In this document: positions 1-14,300 of the stretch, one piece after another
Layout: each line of letters begins with the position of its first letter
How positions within the stretch are numbered: position 1 is the stretch's first letter
Source of the DNA: Theristus sp. LFF4_11
Lineage: Eukaryota > Nematoda > Chromadorea > Monhysterida > Xyalidae
Assembly (NCBI GenBank): GCA_030248135.1
Contig: JASANC010002569.1
Span: forward strand, 110,692-174,691
Reading direction: 5' to 3'
DNA length: 64,000 nucleotides
Notes under the pieces: model-generated
Told to the model about the DNA's origin: nothing
Databases searched by the model: none
Seen by the model: the letters and a program-made list of their open reading frames with translations, nothing else
Made by a program: the position numbers and the translations under genes

Positions 1-643
1 GTTGTGCTTGAACTTGCCTGTTTTGCTGTACACATCGCCCGTATTGGCATGCGTTTCTCAGATTTCAGCGCCGTGTAGACTGTAAAAATTGTGTTTTTAT
101 TGAAACTTTTTGTTAGCACCCGCAATAATTGTTATTTGTAACATGATGACCAGCTTGTTTTGTAGCCCTTATTCGTTTAATGGTTTGTTCTGATTTTTTT
201 AATGAAAGACTGAATATCAAAAAACATTATGTGAAAAAACTGTACTGTGACTAGAGCTATATGAACTTTAAAAAATACATGTAACGTGACATGTGATTTT
301 TGTGGTTCAACAGCGAAGTTGAGACGGGAATTGGGATACTGGAAGACGGCTTATTGCTCGCTAGCAATGTGTGCAACCACTGCATCATGCAACCAATCAG
401 TAGACTGGTTGATTCATAGAACGTTGCCAATATATGTGTCACAAGTCGCAACAACATACATATGTGAGTTCACTCATCGCAGCACATGAAGTTCGCTGTT
501 TGCGGTTTCGCCTAGACGCAACGCATACCGCGGTGCACTCTGGCTCGTCAGTGCGATTGGCACCAGGCCGAACTGTCCAGGTGTATATCGTGTGGAACAA
601 TTTTAGTAAGTTTTAGTTTTTCTCCGAACTCCAAATTTTTTTT
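1..643. other. Non-coding, nothing recognised
   Basis: AT-rich sequence with only short chance open frames. No splice-bounded exon, repeat or RNA gene could be recognised. Confidence 0.5.
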
Positions 644-911
644 TATGTACGGTATGGCCGATTAAACATGGCTGCTTTTTTCAGGGTTCAAGGAGCGCGC
701 GAATTTTGAATGGCAGAAAAAAGACGTTCAGAAACCAAATTATGTGCCACATTTGACGCGTTTTTTTCAAACTAACAGATTATCCGCACTATTCTGTTTA
801 TTCTTTTTCCGGATTTGGAATTATGTTTGCATTTTTGAAAAATACAGCTCCTAGTCTGCGACTGATCCCGCCTTGATGGACTGCCTCATTTATTCGGCCA
901 TACTGTACGTA
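644..911 (+). mobile_element. MITE, TACRGTATGGCCGA family, copy 1
   Basis: A stretch of about 265 bp with inverted ends (TACGGTATGGCCGATTAAAC on the left, a GGCCATACTGTAC end on the right). The inner blocks AAGGAGCGCGCGAA and CTCCTAGTCTGCGAC recur in the copies at 35.76 kb (same orientation) and 44.43 kb (opposite orientation). No coding capacity. The inverted ends and dispersed copies fit a non-autonomous DNA transposon; the superfamily is not assigned. Confidence 0.75.
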
Positions 912-3900
912 TTTTCTGTTCGTTCGCATAAACACTTCAAGATTTTTGCTATAAAGTTTTCTACTAGTTATAAAAAGAGGTTTTTCTCTAAAACTTTTAT
1001 GATTATTTCAAACAGATAACGAAACGTGTTCTTGTTCCGTTCGAGTTATAAGAATAATGTGTTTTTGACTTTTTGAGACTTCTGTACATGTATGTGCACC
1101 AACAAGTATATGAGAGACAGCAGCTGTTTTGTGACATACACGCGGGTGTTAGTGTAATTATTTCGTTTGCAATAAACTTTTTTGATACACTGTTCCTATC
1201 GACTTTAGGCGCTTAGTTCGATTTTCGGCAAACGTGTATTAACATAAGGGGAAACATAAAATCGGCACAAAATTTATAGCCGTTCGTTCTTGTGACAAAA
1301 GGCGCGTGACGCCTCTGTTCGTGTGTGTTTCAGTTTACAAAAAAAGCAGAAATAATGAGCAAAAAACAAAACTTTACAATTCTTAATTTATGGTGTTTTT
1401 GAAAACGCTGCAAAAACGGACCCGCAGGCCGCTAGCTGTTGGTGGCCATTGCTGAACAGAACATTGTGGTTTGAGACTTTAGCTCTCTCGAACAAGCACA
1501 GGTTAGTGTACATAGTAATTTCTATTCAGTATTTCAGTTACATTTGCCAGTTACGCAACCAGTCAATAGAGCCAATCATCTAAAAACGTCTTATTACTCA
1601 GCTCAACATCTTCAAAAAAAGTCTTTCAAATCATTAGCGTCAAAAAAATCAACACCAGACAGACTGTCGCAAACAGAAAACCCATATCCAGACGTTGCAA
1701 ATCATAAATTCAGCATACCTATCTGGCTTACATCAGTACATATATTCAATAAAAAAGCTACAATGGCACACACATTGTATATTGAATTATGCAGAATAGC
1801 TGGATATACAAAAATAAGGTACGCTGGAACAAACTTCTGGGTGGCCAAAGAAATGTCGAAAAGTCGCTTTAAAGACAGGGGTACCCAGAGTCGCCCGGGC
1901 AAAGGACTTCAGTGAAATTAGTGTCTCTTCATGAAATTTTCAACTGATTGGCTGAATTTTTTCAAATAAGCAGACATGTTTTGTGCACTGTAGATTTTGG
2001 CTGCAGCATCTGTAGATTTGATGCTTTTTCGGGTGGAGAAAAAAAGAATTCCAGCGCAACAATAGCCTAGACGGTCGAACTAGAAAACGGAAAACATTTC
2101 CATTTTCATAATTTCCCTGTGTTTCCTCACAAACATATCACACGCACGCGGGATGAAAGCGTTCGGCCGCGATGTCCCAAGAACGAACACCAACGCATAA
2201 ATCACGCTGCGTGCCGAAAAAAACGCGCGCCGTGCACGGTGCGTTTGTCGGTTTTTTTCAGCGTTTTTCCGTTTTTTTTGTGCAAAATTCCCATTCTTTC
2301 TCTCTCTCTCTCTCTCTCGCCGGTTTTCAATAATGCAAAACATATAGAGGCGCATACAATATGATGATGTGGCTTTTGTGTCATATTGTTTCGCTTGTCG
2401 CTACATGTGAACCTTGGTGTTTGATACATTTCAAAATTGCACAAAAACATATATTGTATCATATTGCTTCTGTGTGTTGTCCAACTCGCGACCGCCGCCT
2501 CTTGGTCTGATCGGTGACACTGGCTGGACATTTGTGCTTTTTTTCGGTGTGCTTTGTGATTTTGTTGTGAAACAGTACTGAAATTCTTTGTTGTTTCTTG
2601 ACAATGCCTTCTTTTTGCTGCTCTGATTGGGTCCATTTCCAGCTCGGGAGGCAATCAAGCGACCTGCGAGAATAAAGGACTTCCGCAATTTCACGAAAAT
2701 CGTAGTGAGATTTCGTGGCTGTCGCTGATGTTTTTTTATCAATTAAAAAAGCACATGTATGTTGCAGTTGCACCCCCACTGTATGTCAAAGTCGTCAATT
2801 TGTTGATGCTTTTGTCCTCAGCGTAGCGTACACGAAATGTAAAACCTGCTGTCACGTTTTTTGGTAACAAAAAGTGTATTCTGTACAATCATGAAACAGC
2901 TTGATTTGCTTTTTCAAATCAAAACAGATTACTTTTCTGTTTTTTCTAGGAAGAACTTTTTGTCAAAAACATGCAAAATGTCAAAATTTGTCGAAATGTT
3001 TGCTCCCTCTGAAACGCTATCACTTTTTTATCACGTTCTCAAGGGTTTAAAACAAGAAACAAATAAAAAGCGCGCAGATGTTTTCAGTTTTCTCATTTTT
3101 TTCGGCAGAACTGAAAACTGTCATAAATTTACATTTTACAACATTTTCTTTTTGTGTATGTATGTCTGTTTCTGATCACCATGATAATTTGAAACAGGTC
3201 TCTAGTCTCCGACGATAAAAAACAACAACCAGAACAACAAAAATACAGTCTGAGCTGAGCTTCTTTATTCTGTCCGTACAATGTACAGCTATTGTATAAT
3301 GTATACATACGATTTAATGATGGGTTGAGCGCTTTTTGTTGTACAAAGCGAAAATAAGATTGAAACTAGTGCTTTACGCTCAACGTGGACAGAGGCACAT
3401 GCAACATGCCACGATACATGCATGTATACATACATTGTATATGTACAGGGTGTTGCAAAAAGTACAGGACAAAGCTGAAATATACACACACGTTGTCCCA
3501 CTGCTGGAAATGGTGGTGTGTACATACATGCAGATGCAGATGCCATCAGAAACATTTCGCTAACAAAAATCATCGAAAGCTCGGCTCTATCATGCTGTTG
3601 ATATGAGGCAACTGTCCATTTCCGTTTCGGTTTCCATTTTCGTTTACGTTTCCGAAATTTTTATCGAAAATCTAAAAATGAGAATCTGACCATTTCTGAA
3701 CACCAGACTCACCGAAATGATCGGAAAGCAAATTTCGGAAACGGAAACCGAAATGCACTTTCTAACGCATGTAGATTTAGAAAATAGTCGAGTTGCAGAC
3801 ACATTTTTGACGAATGTTTGCCAAATTTTATTCATGGAATCATACTTTTCATCCACCCTGTCTCAGATCAAAGCATTACAATGATAGACACACCGCAACC

Positions 3901-6900
3901 TTGCTTGTGAAAGTGAAAACGATTCTTTCTCTTATAAAAATTGTGTCTGTCTGCAACACCGCAAAAAACGCACCTAAACGGCAAAAAACACACATCTCTT
4001 GGCGGTCGCAAAACATGTAAATCGTTCAAATTTATTGGTTCCGTGTCAGACATTGAATTTCTTTTTGCTTAACAACAATTCGCATCGCTGAAAACAGCTC
4101 AGAATCGGCTATTTCATATCTTTTCAATCTGGGAGGGCGTTTTATTTATATGTTGCAAACACAAAAAACGCAGCACCTTGTTTTTTGTTGCGCGTTTTAT
4201 GGTGCTACACATTTTTGCAACGAGCTTGATATCGTTAAGTGGCGGCTGTATTGAAGGTTCGCGGTTTCAAAAATTCGCTGTTTCTTCCCCGCGATTGCAT
4301 AAATTGCCGACATTTTCTCCTGTATCCTATCTTTACATAAAATGTCGCTTTTTTCTTGCTTTTCTGCTGTTCTGTACCATTTTATTTTATCTTGAATTGG
4401 CTTTTCGGTGTGCTAAAAAACGGCTGGCAAAAATCGTTGAAGGCCTTCGGCGTTTTTTAACGAGCGCACACTTTGTATTTTTACATTTTTCATCATTTAA
4501 AGCTGCTGCGCGTATGAAAACGTGTGTGTGTCATTCTGAAATCATATATCGATCTTGGTGGTTTATCGGTGTCCATATACCTCATGGATTTTATTACGGG
4601 TTTCTCCGTGATTTTGCCAGCCGTTTTTTGTTTCTTTCTGTATTTCTTATTTTTTAGTGCCTTTTGTACCTTCTGACTTGCACCGCTGTTTGGCCGTATC
4701 TTTTTTCAGTTTCTGTTTTTATGTGTTGCTTTTGGCACGGGATTTTTAGTCAACCAGGGACGTGGGTTCGAATCCCGCTCAAAACTTTTCCGGTGATGCC
4801 TGCATCTCTTTCGAAAAATAGAAGTTTCTGGTTGTCTTTGTGTTTATGTTTGTCGAAAAATTATGTTTACACTTTTATGAGTTATAATAGCTTTATTCTT
4901 GATTGTAAAAACGAAACTTTTGTTATTTAATTTTGTGCCACCTATTGGAATCACTTTCACTTTTTTTGTTGTCACAGATCACTGACGTTATCTCTGTCTG
5001 CCCAATCAGTCAAAAAATACCACGACTTTGTCAGAGCCGCCACTCTTTAAAACACCAAAAGTCACAAAATGCCGCAAAGTTGAAAAGCAAAAGACAACAC
5101 GCAAACTGCCATAAAATAAAGTCAACCTTTAAAAAAAAAAAACGACCCATTGAGATTTCGCAAAGCCTCCATCTATGAAACAGAAATGCACATACATAAA
5201 TTTTCTCTTGAGCACGAACGCGAACGCGCGGTAATTTTCAAAAAAAAAACAAAAACAAAATAACGTGCCCAGGAAAGTGTGATTGCAAAAATATTGTTCA
5301 TTTTTTGGCGGTTCGCTTCTTCTTCGTTTCATTTGTTTTGCTGTCGTTTCTCAAAAAAAACATCCAACACTGCATATGCGCTTATTTTCAGATCTTTTTT
5401 TCAAACAGCAAAAGTAAGTCAAGCCTGCCTATGAGATATCTATGTATTTATGTTAATAGGTGTTCATTTTTATGCTCTGCAATATTTTGTATCTCTCTGC
5501 AATGTTTGCTCAAAGCAAAAAATAGAGATATTTTTGCAAATTGGTCGCCATTTTTTTCGACTTTCAATAGACAAACCAACAAACCAGCAACCCATTTTTG
5601 ACCTAACCTGCCAATTTGTTCTTCAGGCAGTTTAGTTTTTAAAAACAAGCTTTGAGGTTCCCATAGTCATGCATAACACCCCAGTAACCAATCAACGTGT
5701 TGAAATCATTTTGGAAGTTCTTTCTCTGCGTGGACTTAACACGCAAATTGTGTTTTTTCTAATAATACGCATTGATTGGCTGTCTAAAATTTTGTAACCA
5801 TTCAGTAGTAAAAAAAACTTTCGACATAACCATCAGTTGTGTTGGTGCGGAGCGGATCAGTGAGGAGCAAGAAAATAAATCAGCTGACCTATACTTTTAC
5901 CGTTCCGAGCATACATATGAAGTGCGCTACCGTAATTGGTCTCGACACGCTCCTTTGCAGAAAGTTCCACTGGATAATGAAAAAAGAAGTCCTGAGAAAT
6001 AAAAGAAGTACAAGAATAAGAACAAATCGTTTTCTGTCAAAAAAAATTCACTGACATCCAGAAAATCGTGTTGAGAGATACTATAGTAGCACCCCTAGTA
6101 TATTTTGTTCCAGACCATACCACACTTTTTCACATTTCGTCACATGCACATATTGCCACAATAAAAAATTCGATTACAATGTAATTTACCGTAAGTTATT
6201 GCACTCGCTTTCACATAAATAAAAGGTTTTTATTACCATCTGATACCTGAACATGTAACACTAGATTGTGGTTACTAAATAAAAAGCTGCGTTCCACTGC
6301 GCAAATATTATTTTTTTGGCGATACGCTAAACTTTTTTTATGACAAAAGTCATGCTCATGACATATGATGCCACATTCATGCATCACTGTTTGCCTGGTT
6401 GATCAGGTTCAAACCAAATTCTTTGTGGTATTGGTGTATTGTTGCATTGTTGCGACCAGCCAGTGCACTAAGTGTAGCACGCTCGTTGGTTGCCACCTGC
6501 GCTGAGTCAGTCAATCAGCAAAACAAATTTTACGTTCTGGCTTACAAGAAATTGTTCGCTTTTTCAGAAAAAAACTTCTAAAATCTGGGATCAGTTTTGT
6601 TACTGGACTTACTGTTACTGTTCTGTTACTTTTACTTATCAAAATGACAGCGTTCATTACTTTCCCACGTTTCCGATCTCTCCTTGTTCTGTTTTCTTGT
6701 GTTTTGCACAATAAGAGGATTTTTTCTGAGTTGAAAACCCGCGATTGCAAAAGATTAGAACGATGTGACAGCCTGAGAAAATGGCGAAATGGTTTTTTTT
6801 CGAAAACGACATTCGACTGTGTTATTCTGAATCATGATTTTTGATAGTTTTTGCAATTCAAATTTCTCTTTATCTATCGCGTCTTGAATTAGAAATCTGA

Positions 6901-7114
6901 TGGCGGAATTCTATTGCTACAAAGACGCGAAACTCACGTTTTGACGCAAAAAATACAAAAACTCACAAAAAGCGAACATTTTACCGTACTACTGCGCTTG
7001 TTTGTGCCTCGTTTTTAGTCACAAAATGGTTCAAGCGATAATTTCTCTGGCAGATGCTTGTAGAAAGTTACTAAAATTTGTAACATTTTGAAAACAATTT
7101 CTTTTTGCTGCATG
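912..7114. other. Long non-coding stretch with simple repeats
   Basis: No exon with protein-like composition and splice signals was found. A (TC)n microsatellite lies at about 2296–2318. Around 3605–3760 there is an imperfect inverted repeat rich in GGAAACGGAAA-type words. The open frame at 1544–1915 (123 codons) and the Phe-rich frame at 4178–4657 match nothing I recognise and look like chance frames in T-rich DNA. Confidence 0.5.
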
Positions 7115-7290
7115 ATCTTTTATTTTGGCCCCGAGACTCAAGATAGTTTTTGATAGTTTCATGCATGAGATTTTGGCAACATGAACCGAGTTTCCTAAAT
7201 AGGGCCGAGTCACTCAGACGACTTTGAATTGCCAAATGAAGATTGAAACTAGTTTCCTTTATAAGTCTGCGCACGCATTATGAGTTGCAG
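7115..7290 (+). repeat. SINE family 1, diverged partial copy
   Basis: This shares the 3' part of the tRNA-derived repeat seen at 61.6 kb and, inverted, at 46.1 kb: AGGGCCGAGTCACT, then GAATTGCC, then AAGATTGAAACTAGTTTCC. The tRNA-like head is not clear here, so this is probably a truncated or old copy. Confidence 0.6.
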
Positions 7291-7611
7291 AATCTAAAAA
7301 AAACTGATATAGCTGGTAAAAGCATTTTGTAACCAAAGATCGAACGGAGCTTGAACCGCTCAAATTTTAAATTGTCACTGTGCATCCAATCAGCGTTTGC
7401 ATGATGAATACGAAATTCATGTTCGAATTCGCACATGTGTTTCACTTTTTTGCAAAATTTTGCCACTTTCCACCATAAACCGCTCGCTTTGTTAGTAGGT
7501 TGGTTGTTTTTTATTGCTTTTGTGTTCGCATTGAAAGCTTTTCCCGTGGTCCGCACAACCATATACACTGAAATGTATAGGCGCGCTAATCACACTGAAA
7601 TGCACACTAAA

Positions 7612-8322
7612 ACTACAGGGTGTTTATGAAGAAGTGGTATATACTGCATGGTCATTCACCGTGTTGCAAACAATCGTGTTCTTGTGGTAGAGTTTCGATG
7701 TTTTTAGTCGGAAAATCCATTTCATTCGAGGCATTTGACAGACACGGTCACCCTCATCCATCCCCTTGTTTGGTATAGCCGCTCAAAACTGTCACCACAA
7801 CACGCTGAAAAAAAATCCCTTTCGCGCGTCCATTTTACACCCCATTTTTCGTGCCAAAATTGGCCGTAGTTAGAAACAAATACGCCCGACGGGTCACTGT
7901 AAAAATCTGGTCTGGCAGTCTGTTGGTGCCAGTCTGGCGAAGCTGCTGTTGGCGTAAACGCCAGCTGCTATGACCTATTTTTTTAAACGTGTCCCTCTGA
8001 ATTGACGTCATGTGCGGCAAAACATGCGTTTGCCGTTCACAGCAAACCAGACTTTCCGTTTAGCCGATTTCTTCCCGTGTAAACAAATGGTGAATGTCGA
8101 ATCAGTCACAACAAACTGACATTTTAGTGCCTGTACTTTGACAAACGGGCGTTTTTTAAAGCAAATGACGTCATTTTAGTCCGGGCACGTTTGAATAAAT
8201 CCACAATATTTGTAGTAAAACAGTTGAAGCGCACCTGATCTCATCTACTTACAACAAATTTCATACCGTCTAGCAAGCGCTAAAAATTATCCCTTTATCC
8301 ACCATCATTAGGCTACCCTGTA
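7612..8322. mobile_element. Possible element with ACAGGGTG / CCCTGTA ends
   Basis: The stretch opens with TACAGGGTGTTTATG and closes with GGCTACCCTGTACG. These look like the short inverted ends common in animal DNA transposons. A TGACGTCA MITE copy lies inside it. No transposase is visible. The boundaries are tentative because no second copy was found in the window. Confidence 0.3.
7968..8212 (+). mobile_element. MITE, TGACGTCA family, copy 1
   Basis: About 245 bp with inverted ends that read TTTAAACGTGTCC, then (on the left) TTGACGTCA, and on the right TGACGTCATTTTAGTCCG then CACGTTTGAATAAAT. The inner words CCGTTCACAGCAAACC and GTGAATGTCGAATC recur in copies at 44.2, 47.2 and 53.8 kb. It has no coding capacity. 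Each copy carries a palindromic CRE-like TGACGTCA near each end, a possible source of transcription-factor sites. Confidence 0.85.
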
Positions 8323-11300
8323 CGTTTTATATTCCATGTACCGTCATTAGCGTTGCATTTATGTTACATGAGCATTACAAATATGCTGAAAACAAGCGTG
8401 TTCGTTTGCGAATTTTCCTGCTGCTCTTCAGTAATTTACAGTTTGTCAGGGTTTAAAAAAATTCAAACTGTGCATATGCTTGTTACATCTCTGCATTGTA
8501 TGGTAGTTTGTTTTATGTGTTTCATTCTTGCGTGTTTCTCTATAGGTTTGTTTTAGGGACACTCAGTTTCGTTTTGTCTCTGTTGTGGTAAAACGGCAAT
8601 GGGAGGTGCGTAGACAGGGGTGAGTTGTCTTGTATTTTTAGTTATTCCGAGCTGGTTTTACAAGCGAAAGTGCAAAAGTAGCTTTAAACGGCTCAGCGAC
8701 ATTTGTAAATCTCTTTGTGCATGTTAGCTGCGATGTTTCTCCTCTCTCGACAAAGTGGTTCTAAAAAGTCAAAAGATGATCGACTCTTTTTGTGCACTTG
8801 CTATTGTAGAGGCAAACTACAGTAACATCTGTCGCGCTCACTGTAATCATGTGATCACATTTACATGCTCTCTAAAAAATGCGAAACTTTAGTGCTGCGA
8901 AGCTTAGTTTCGTTCCAAACCTGGTTCCAAAACCATTGAGCGTTTCCGAACACCAGGCTCACCGCATTAGCGTTTTCCGGCCGAATGGCAACATCGCTGC
9001 CGAATTTTTGAAACTTCTCCGTGCTGCACGCTGATTGGTCAGGGGCACGTGGACGTATGTTGGCAGAGAACGCTTCCCAGGAGCTTCTGCGGTGAGTCTC
9101 AGACATAAATTTTACGTACTGTAGCTTGGAACCTCATTTGGAACTGAACCTGGCGTGCACCAAATTTAGCACAAAGGATTGCATATATTTTTGCGTGTCT
9201 GTTAAAACAAGACTGCATTTCAAAAGAAAACAACCAAATGCTAGGAGAGGAAACTCAATTTTGTTTTCACAAATTGTGCTCAGAAAATACACAAAAACTC
9301 ACAGACACAGACACGCGCACAAAAGTTGAAAAAGTTTTCAATAAAGGCAGTAAAACAAAAGCGCTACAACAACTCAAAGATTACTATAAAATGGTAATGA
9401 ACAAGTAATAAACACACACAACTTGAAAACAATAAAAAAACAAGATACAGACGCAAAATACCCGACAAACGAAAACTGGAACACAATGCATGCAACGGAA
9501 CACACAAAAAGCGAAACCGGAGCTATTCATCAGGCAAAACTCTATTATAAAAGCCCGAGCGCCTTTTTTCGAATCAGCTACCTTCAACAATAAGTTTATC
9601 CCATCATTTTAAGTTATTATGTTGTGCGCACATACAATATCTTCGTTCTTTACTTTTTCTTTCAATTCTTCCCATTTTCATTAGGATCTTACTTTATGTT
9701 TTTTGTTCAGTTTTCTTGTCGGAAATTACATAGCATTTTGCTACCGTACTAATGATGAACAAAGAAGACATCGCAAGCGAACGGAGGCAAATTAAATAGA
9801 GTCTGAAAGTAGTTTTTGCTTGTCTTTTGTTTTGTTTCTAAACAAGTGAATTGCGGTCGCAATGCGCCGATGTTTGTTCCTTTTGTTTTCGTTTTTGAAT
9901 CAACGAACAGTTTTCGTCTCCCTGCCGGGTGGTCATGTTTCTGATTGTTGTTCTGGTTGAAGCAAAAACTATTTGCGCTTTTTACCATGTCGTCTCACGC
10001 TACTACTTATTGAAAATATCATTGTTATTTTTAATTAAGTTTTGTGACTAAAATCAAAACACAGCCATCTGCAAACACCTGTGCTTGCTGAAAAAAAATG
10101 TCTCTATCACATAGACGAAACGTTTCTTGAAATCCTGCACACTTTCGAAAACATCAGAGAAGCACTCAAAGGACAGTGAACGTTGTTGGGAACACTAGAA
10201 CGTTTCACAGGCACCTTTGGTATTTCCTTTTATTGTTTCCTGTTGCTAAAGTATTGTTTGCCACAATGTTACCCGTTTCAAAGTTTTTGTTTCCCTTCGA
10301 TTTTCGTGTTCCTAAAACAGAGGTACCAAATATCCTTTGTCTTCTCACATTAAGGTGAGACCACTCCAGGCTAGGAGTTGTGCTAAATATAATAATATTT
10401 TAACCACAAATTTGGTGTTTGACTGCATCAAACCCGATCACATTCGTTCTTCTTACTGTAATTCAAAGTTTCACATGCTCTGTGTTCTGGATAGCAACAC
10501 CCTGTACCTTGGATTGCTTCTCAATGAACAACACAACCAATCACCACAAGTTCTTGTTTGTTTCATTCGTTTGTTTGACATTGATTGATTGAACCACACA
10601 TTGCTTGTTTACATCTGAAAAAACATGTTTCTTTTATTTAAGCCACTGATGATATCTGCAAAGCTCACGAGTAGTGTTGAAAAAAGACGAAAAATACTTT
10701 GCATCTCGCCGCACCCCAAGTTCTTTTACGCTTATAATGTTGCTCATGTTACTTTGATTTGCGGAAAAAATAATGGCGCCATCAATCATAACTCGAGTAC
10801 ATGTACAGTGTTCAGTGAATGTGATCGGGAAAGCAAAAGTTTCCAGTTGTTTTAAAAAAACCTTTTAAGTATTGATGTTTTGAAACTTTTGTCCCACCGC
10901 AGCTTGCCTGATTTTGCTCTATTTATGTATTTTAAACCACACTTGCTTTTGTATGTGCATGTATCCGATGTTTTGCACACCGCACACACACGCGTGCAGT
11001 ATTGAACGAAACCGTAATTCATTTTGACATATTTTCGTGAAATCAGCGATTATAATCAACGCTTTACTACGATTACCTGCGTTGATACAGTTCAGAACAG
11101 GGTTGTTGTGATTTCGATTGTGCGGGGGATGGAGAATAGGGATCTAAAGGCAGCTTTTGAACACTGTTTTTTTCTAGTGAAACTTGATAGCGTAAACGTT
11201 TTTAAGCGTTCAAAATCAATGCGTTTAGAAAATTCTAACCATCCTCAAATTTCTTCACACTTGTAGAAGAGCTGAAAATTTTCCAGGTGCCCTTGTATAG

Positions 11301-14300
11301 TGCTAATTTATCTTCCTGCCATGTAACCCTTAAAATTCTCAATTTTAGCTCGACCATGCCAAACGCATTTGCACGCGCGCAGTTGCAAATCGGAGCAGTG
11401 GTAGCGCCTCCCGAAAAAATAACCGCATAAAAACTGCTGCAACCGATCGTAAATTCCTCAAATTTAATGTTAGACAGGGCCCTGTGTTTGCCACGTAATT
11501 TTCTACCAACAAAACAGGTTGTTTCCCATCATCATGTAGCCGAATAAAGCGCGTTTTTTTACGTTCGGCAATTCTCGGTTTCGGTCTTGTTACAAACTGC
11601 CAGCGACGTGTGAGCGATTTATGCTCGACTACTGCTTTGTTCTGTCAGTTTCAAAGCGTATATATGCGTTTTTTGCAATATTTTATCAGACACCACCACA
11701 ATGTTTTCACATGATTAGTGCAGGTTTTTTTTGTTTTTGAAGACACTCATCGTACTGTTCCTGCGTGTGCGGCCTTTCGTACATTGTATCTCTCCTGTTT
11801 TGCTTATCTTGCATTTTTTTAATCGGTGTGCAAACTTGCGGAACGGCTAGCTTGCTAAATTGTTTCATATAAACTGTGGAGGCCCACGGTGCATTTTGTA
11901 TATACAGTATTATCAGTAGCGGCGGGTAATAAAAGTCAGTTGCAAAAAAGTTTCAACATCCAAACGGCATTCATGTGGAGTAATAATAACGTGTGCGCAT
12001 TGTTTATAAAGCGGTTTTATTTCGGTGTTCCTGCGTTATCATATCGCTGTACACTGTCTGAAACTGTAACGCCGAAAAAACCGCACGTTATCATTTCAAT
12101 CCAGCGTCTTCAGATGTTTTTATTTGTTTTTTTTTGTTTTTTTTTAATTTTTGCTTTGTTTTTTCAGCACTTTTTTCGTCTTCCAACCTTAAAAAGTAAA
12201 GAACCTCGCAGACCGTAGTCTAAAAAGATGTCCCCCCAGACGGTCTGGCGCATCTTTTCAAAAAAATCAGCAGAACAAAAAAAACAGTTTTCTGCGTGAT
12301 TTCTCCACTAGTAATCTCAACAATCAAAATAAATGTTGCCCAGTTTTACATACAATACTCCCAGTCTTAAAACGTCATTTCTCAGCGTCATAAAATGTCG
12401 TATTTTATCGTTCATGTACATGTATCGAACACATAAGTCATAAAATGTTTGAAATATCCATACCTATATTGCTCTGGTACCATTTGCTACATGAGATGTA
12501 TGTATTGCTCGCAGTGGTTTTTTAGACGCACGTGTAGAATTTTGCAAAAAATCGTGCACACACACAAAATCGTATCGAACTAAACGAAAAACAGAAGCAA
12601 CAAAAAATTGGCAAAATTTATGCGTGCTTGTAAAAACCTTCGCCTGATGATGTACATGGTATTTTTAAACTGGACATGGATAAGTTCAAGAAGGTATGAA
12701 TTTTTTCCAGCTTTGAAAAAAACATTCATTTTTCGTTTACTTATTTGCCACATACTGTACGTCAAACCAGCTGTGTCCAGTTATTCCAAGTAGGCCTTAA
12801 AAGTTAACAACGGTGTTCTTGTTTTTCCTTAAAAAATAGGGTTGAAAAAATCGTACATAGAAAACATGTACCGTTGTGGTGACAAAGAAAATTCTGCGTT
12901 TCATAAAAAACAGTTTTGGTTCCATGTAACTTGTTATGTCATTTTTAAGTTACCACTTGGTTACCGTATGTGATACGTTCTCAAAAGTAAAAAGTTCAAA
13001 ACGTGAGTCATTATTTAGGACACAAAAGTTTTTTAGTCCACAGTTATAACATTTTCTACTTTAAAAACCTACTAACAAGTGTCCTTTTTCGTTCGAACCC
13101 TAAAGAACCATCCGTTTTCCAAACTGATTTGGAACATGTATGTAACCAATCAACAAAGCGGTACATTGGTCCTAGTCCTTTGGGTAACAGGTCACATGGC
13201 CTGATCACATTTCTTTGTTCAGTAGGCTCGTCGATACAAAAGGTTATAAAATGGCTCGTGTCAATCTGCTTCATTCCCTCCTTATGCATCTTCTATTCCT
13301 ACTGAAAATTATGACGCCACAAAAAAGTCGCAAAAAAATTCAGCCAAGCTCACAAATTTCAGATTTGCTGATTTTCTGATGTGTTGCCGTATATTTTGCG
13401 TTTTATTTTCCGTCGTCGTTGTTGGTTTTTTCGGCTGAATTCCAAGCCACACTGAAAAACCAACAACAATAAAAATGAAATAATAAACGTCAAAAACAAC
13501 CCCTTCGCCGAAAAAAACAACTGCATACATACGACGCCCCGGCTGATCTGTCTGTTTTTTATTTATTTTTGAACATTAGACCCAGTGGCGCCTATATTTA
13601 TGCAAAATTATATTTCTATGCACGGTTGTTTATGGTTGAATTCGAAATTTCAAAAAATTATGATTATTAGTTTGGGTACATTTCGTTATTTTACAAGCAT
13701 GCATATATCAATTCACAATAAGCGAATCAAATAAAAACATTTTTATAGATTTTTGCACAGCCATCCACATCGCTCAAATATGGCCTGTAGCAGAATATGG
13801 CCCAAAAATGTACAGTTTTCTGGGGTCTTTCTGTGAGCGTGTTCCATTTGCAAAGTTACACAACTGATTAGATGCTTTGAATATTTTAAAAATATTGAAT
13901 ACGTGTATACGCTACCAAGCCAGCAACTCAAGTCCCAAACAGTATTGTAAAACATTCTGAGTGTCTCAAGGTGTATCAGTTTTTTTGCTACTGCTTTTTC
14001 AAACCTCCAATTCTGCGTTTCTGTTTTTTTGAAAAAGTATCAAAAAACTGTATCAAGCATGTGCGTTGACGCCAAAACCATCAGAAACATGTCTTATTTT
14101 GTTTATGTTAACAATACCTGCGCATTTATGAGCGGTCATTTCTCCAGACAGCTGTTTTTCACTCTGTAGTTCCTTTAAAGAACCAAGATTGAAAAAAACA
14201 ATAGCAACGATTGAATGATGGAGTGTAAAGGACGCAATTTTTGAGCGCTTACTACCGAGAATTTTTTGGAAGAAATGCCTTTTTTTCTTTTTCGACCTTT

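Noticed and set aside
1544..1915. 123-codon open frame preceded by TATTTCAG
   Set aside because: The acceptor-like sequence is suggestive, but no donor-bounded neighbour exon or recognisable domain was found, so it was left out of the gene list.
4178..4657. 159-codon Phe-rich open frame
   Set aside because: Composition follows the T-rich DNA (Phe, Leu, Ser), with no domain, no splice partner and no similarity.
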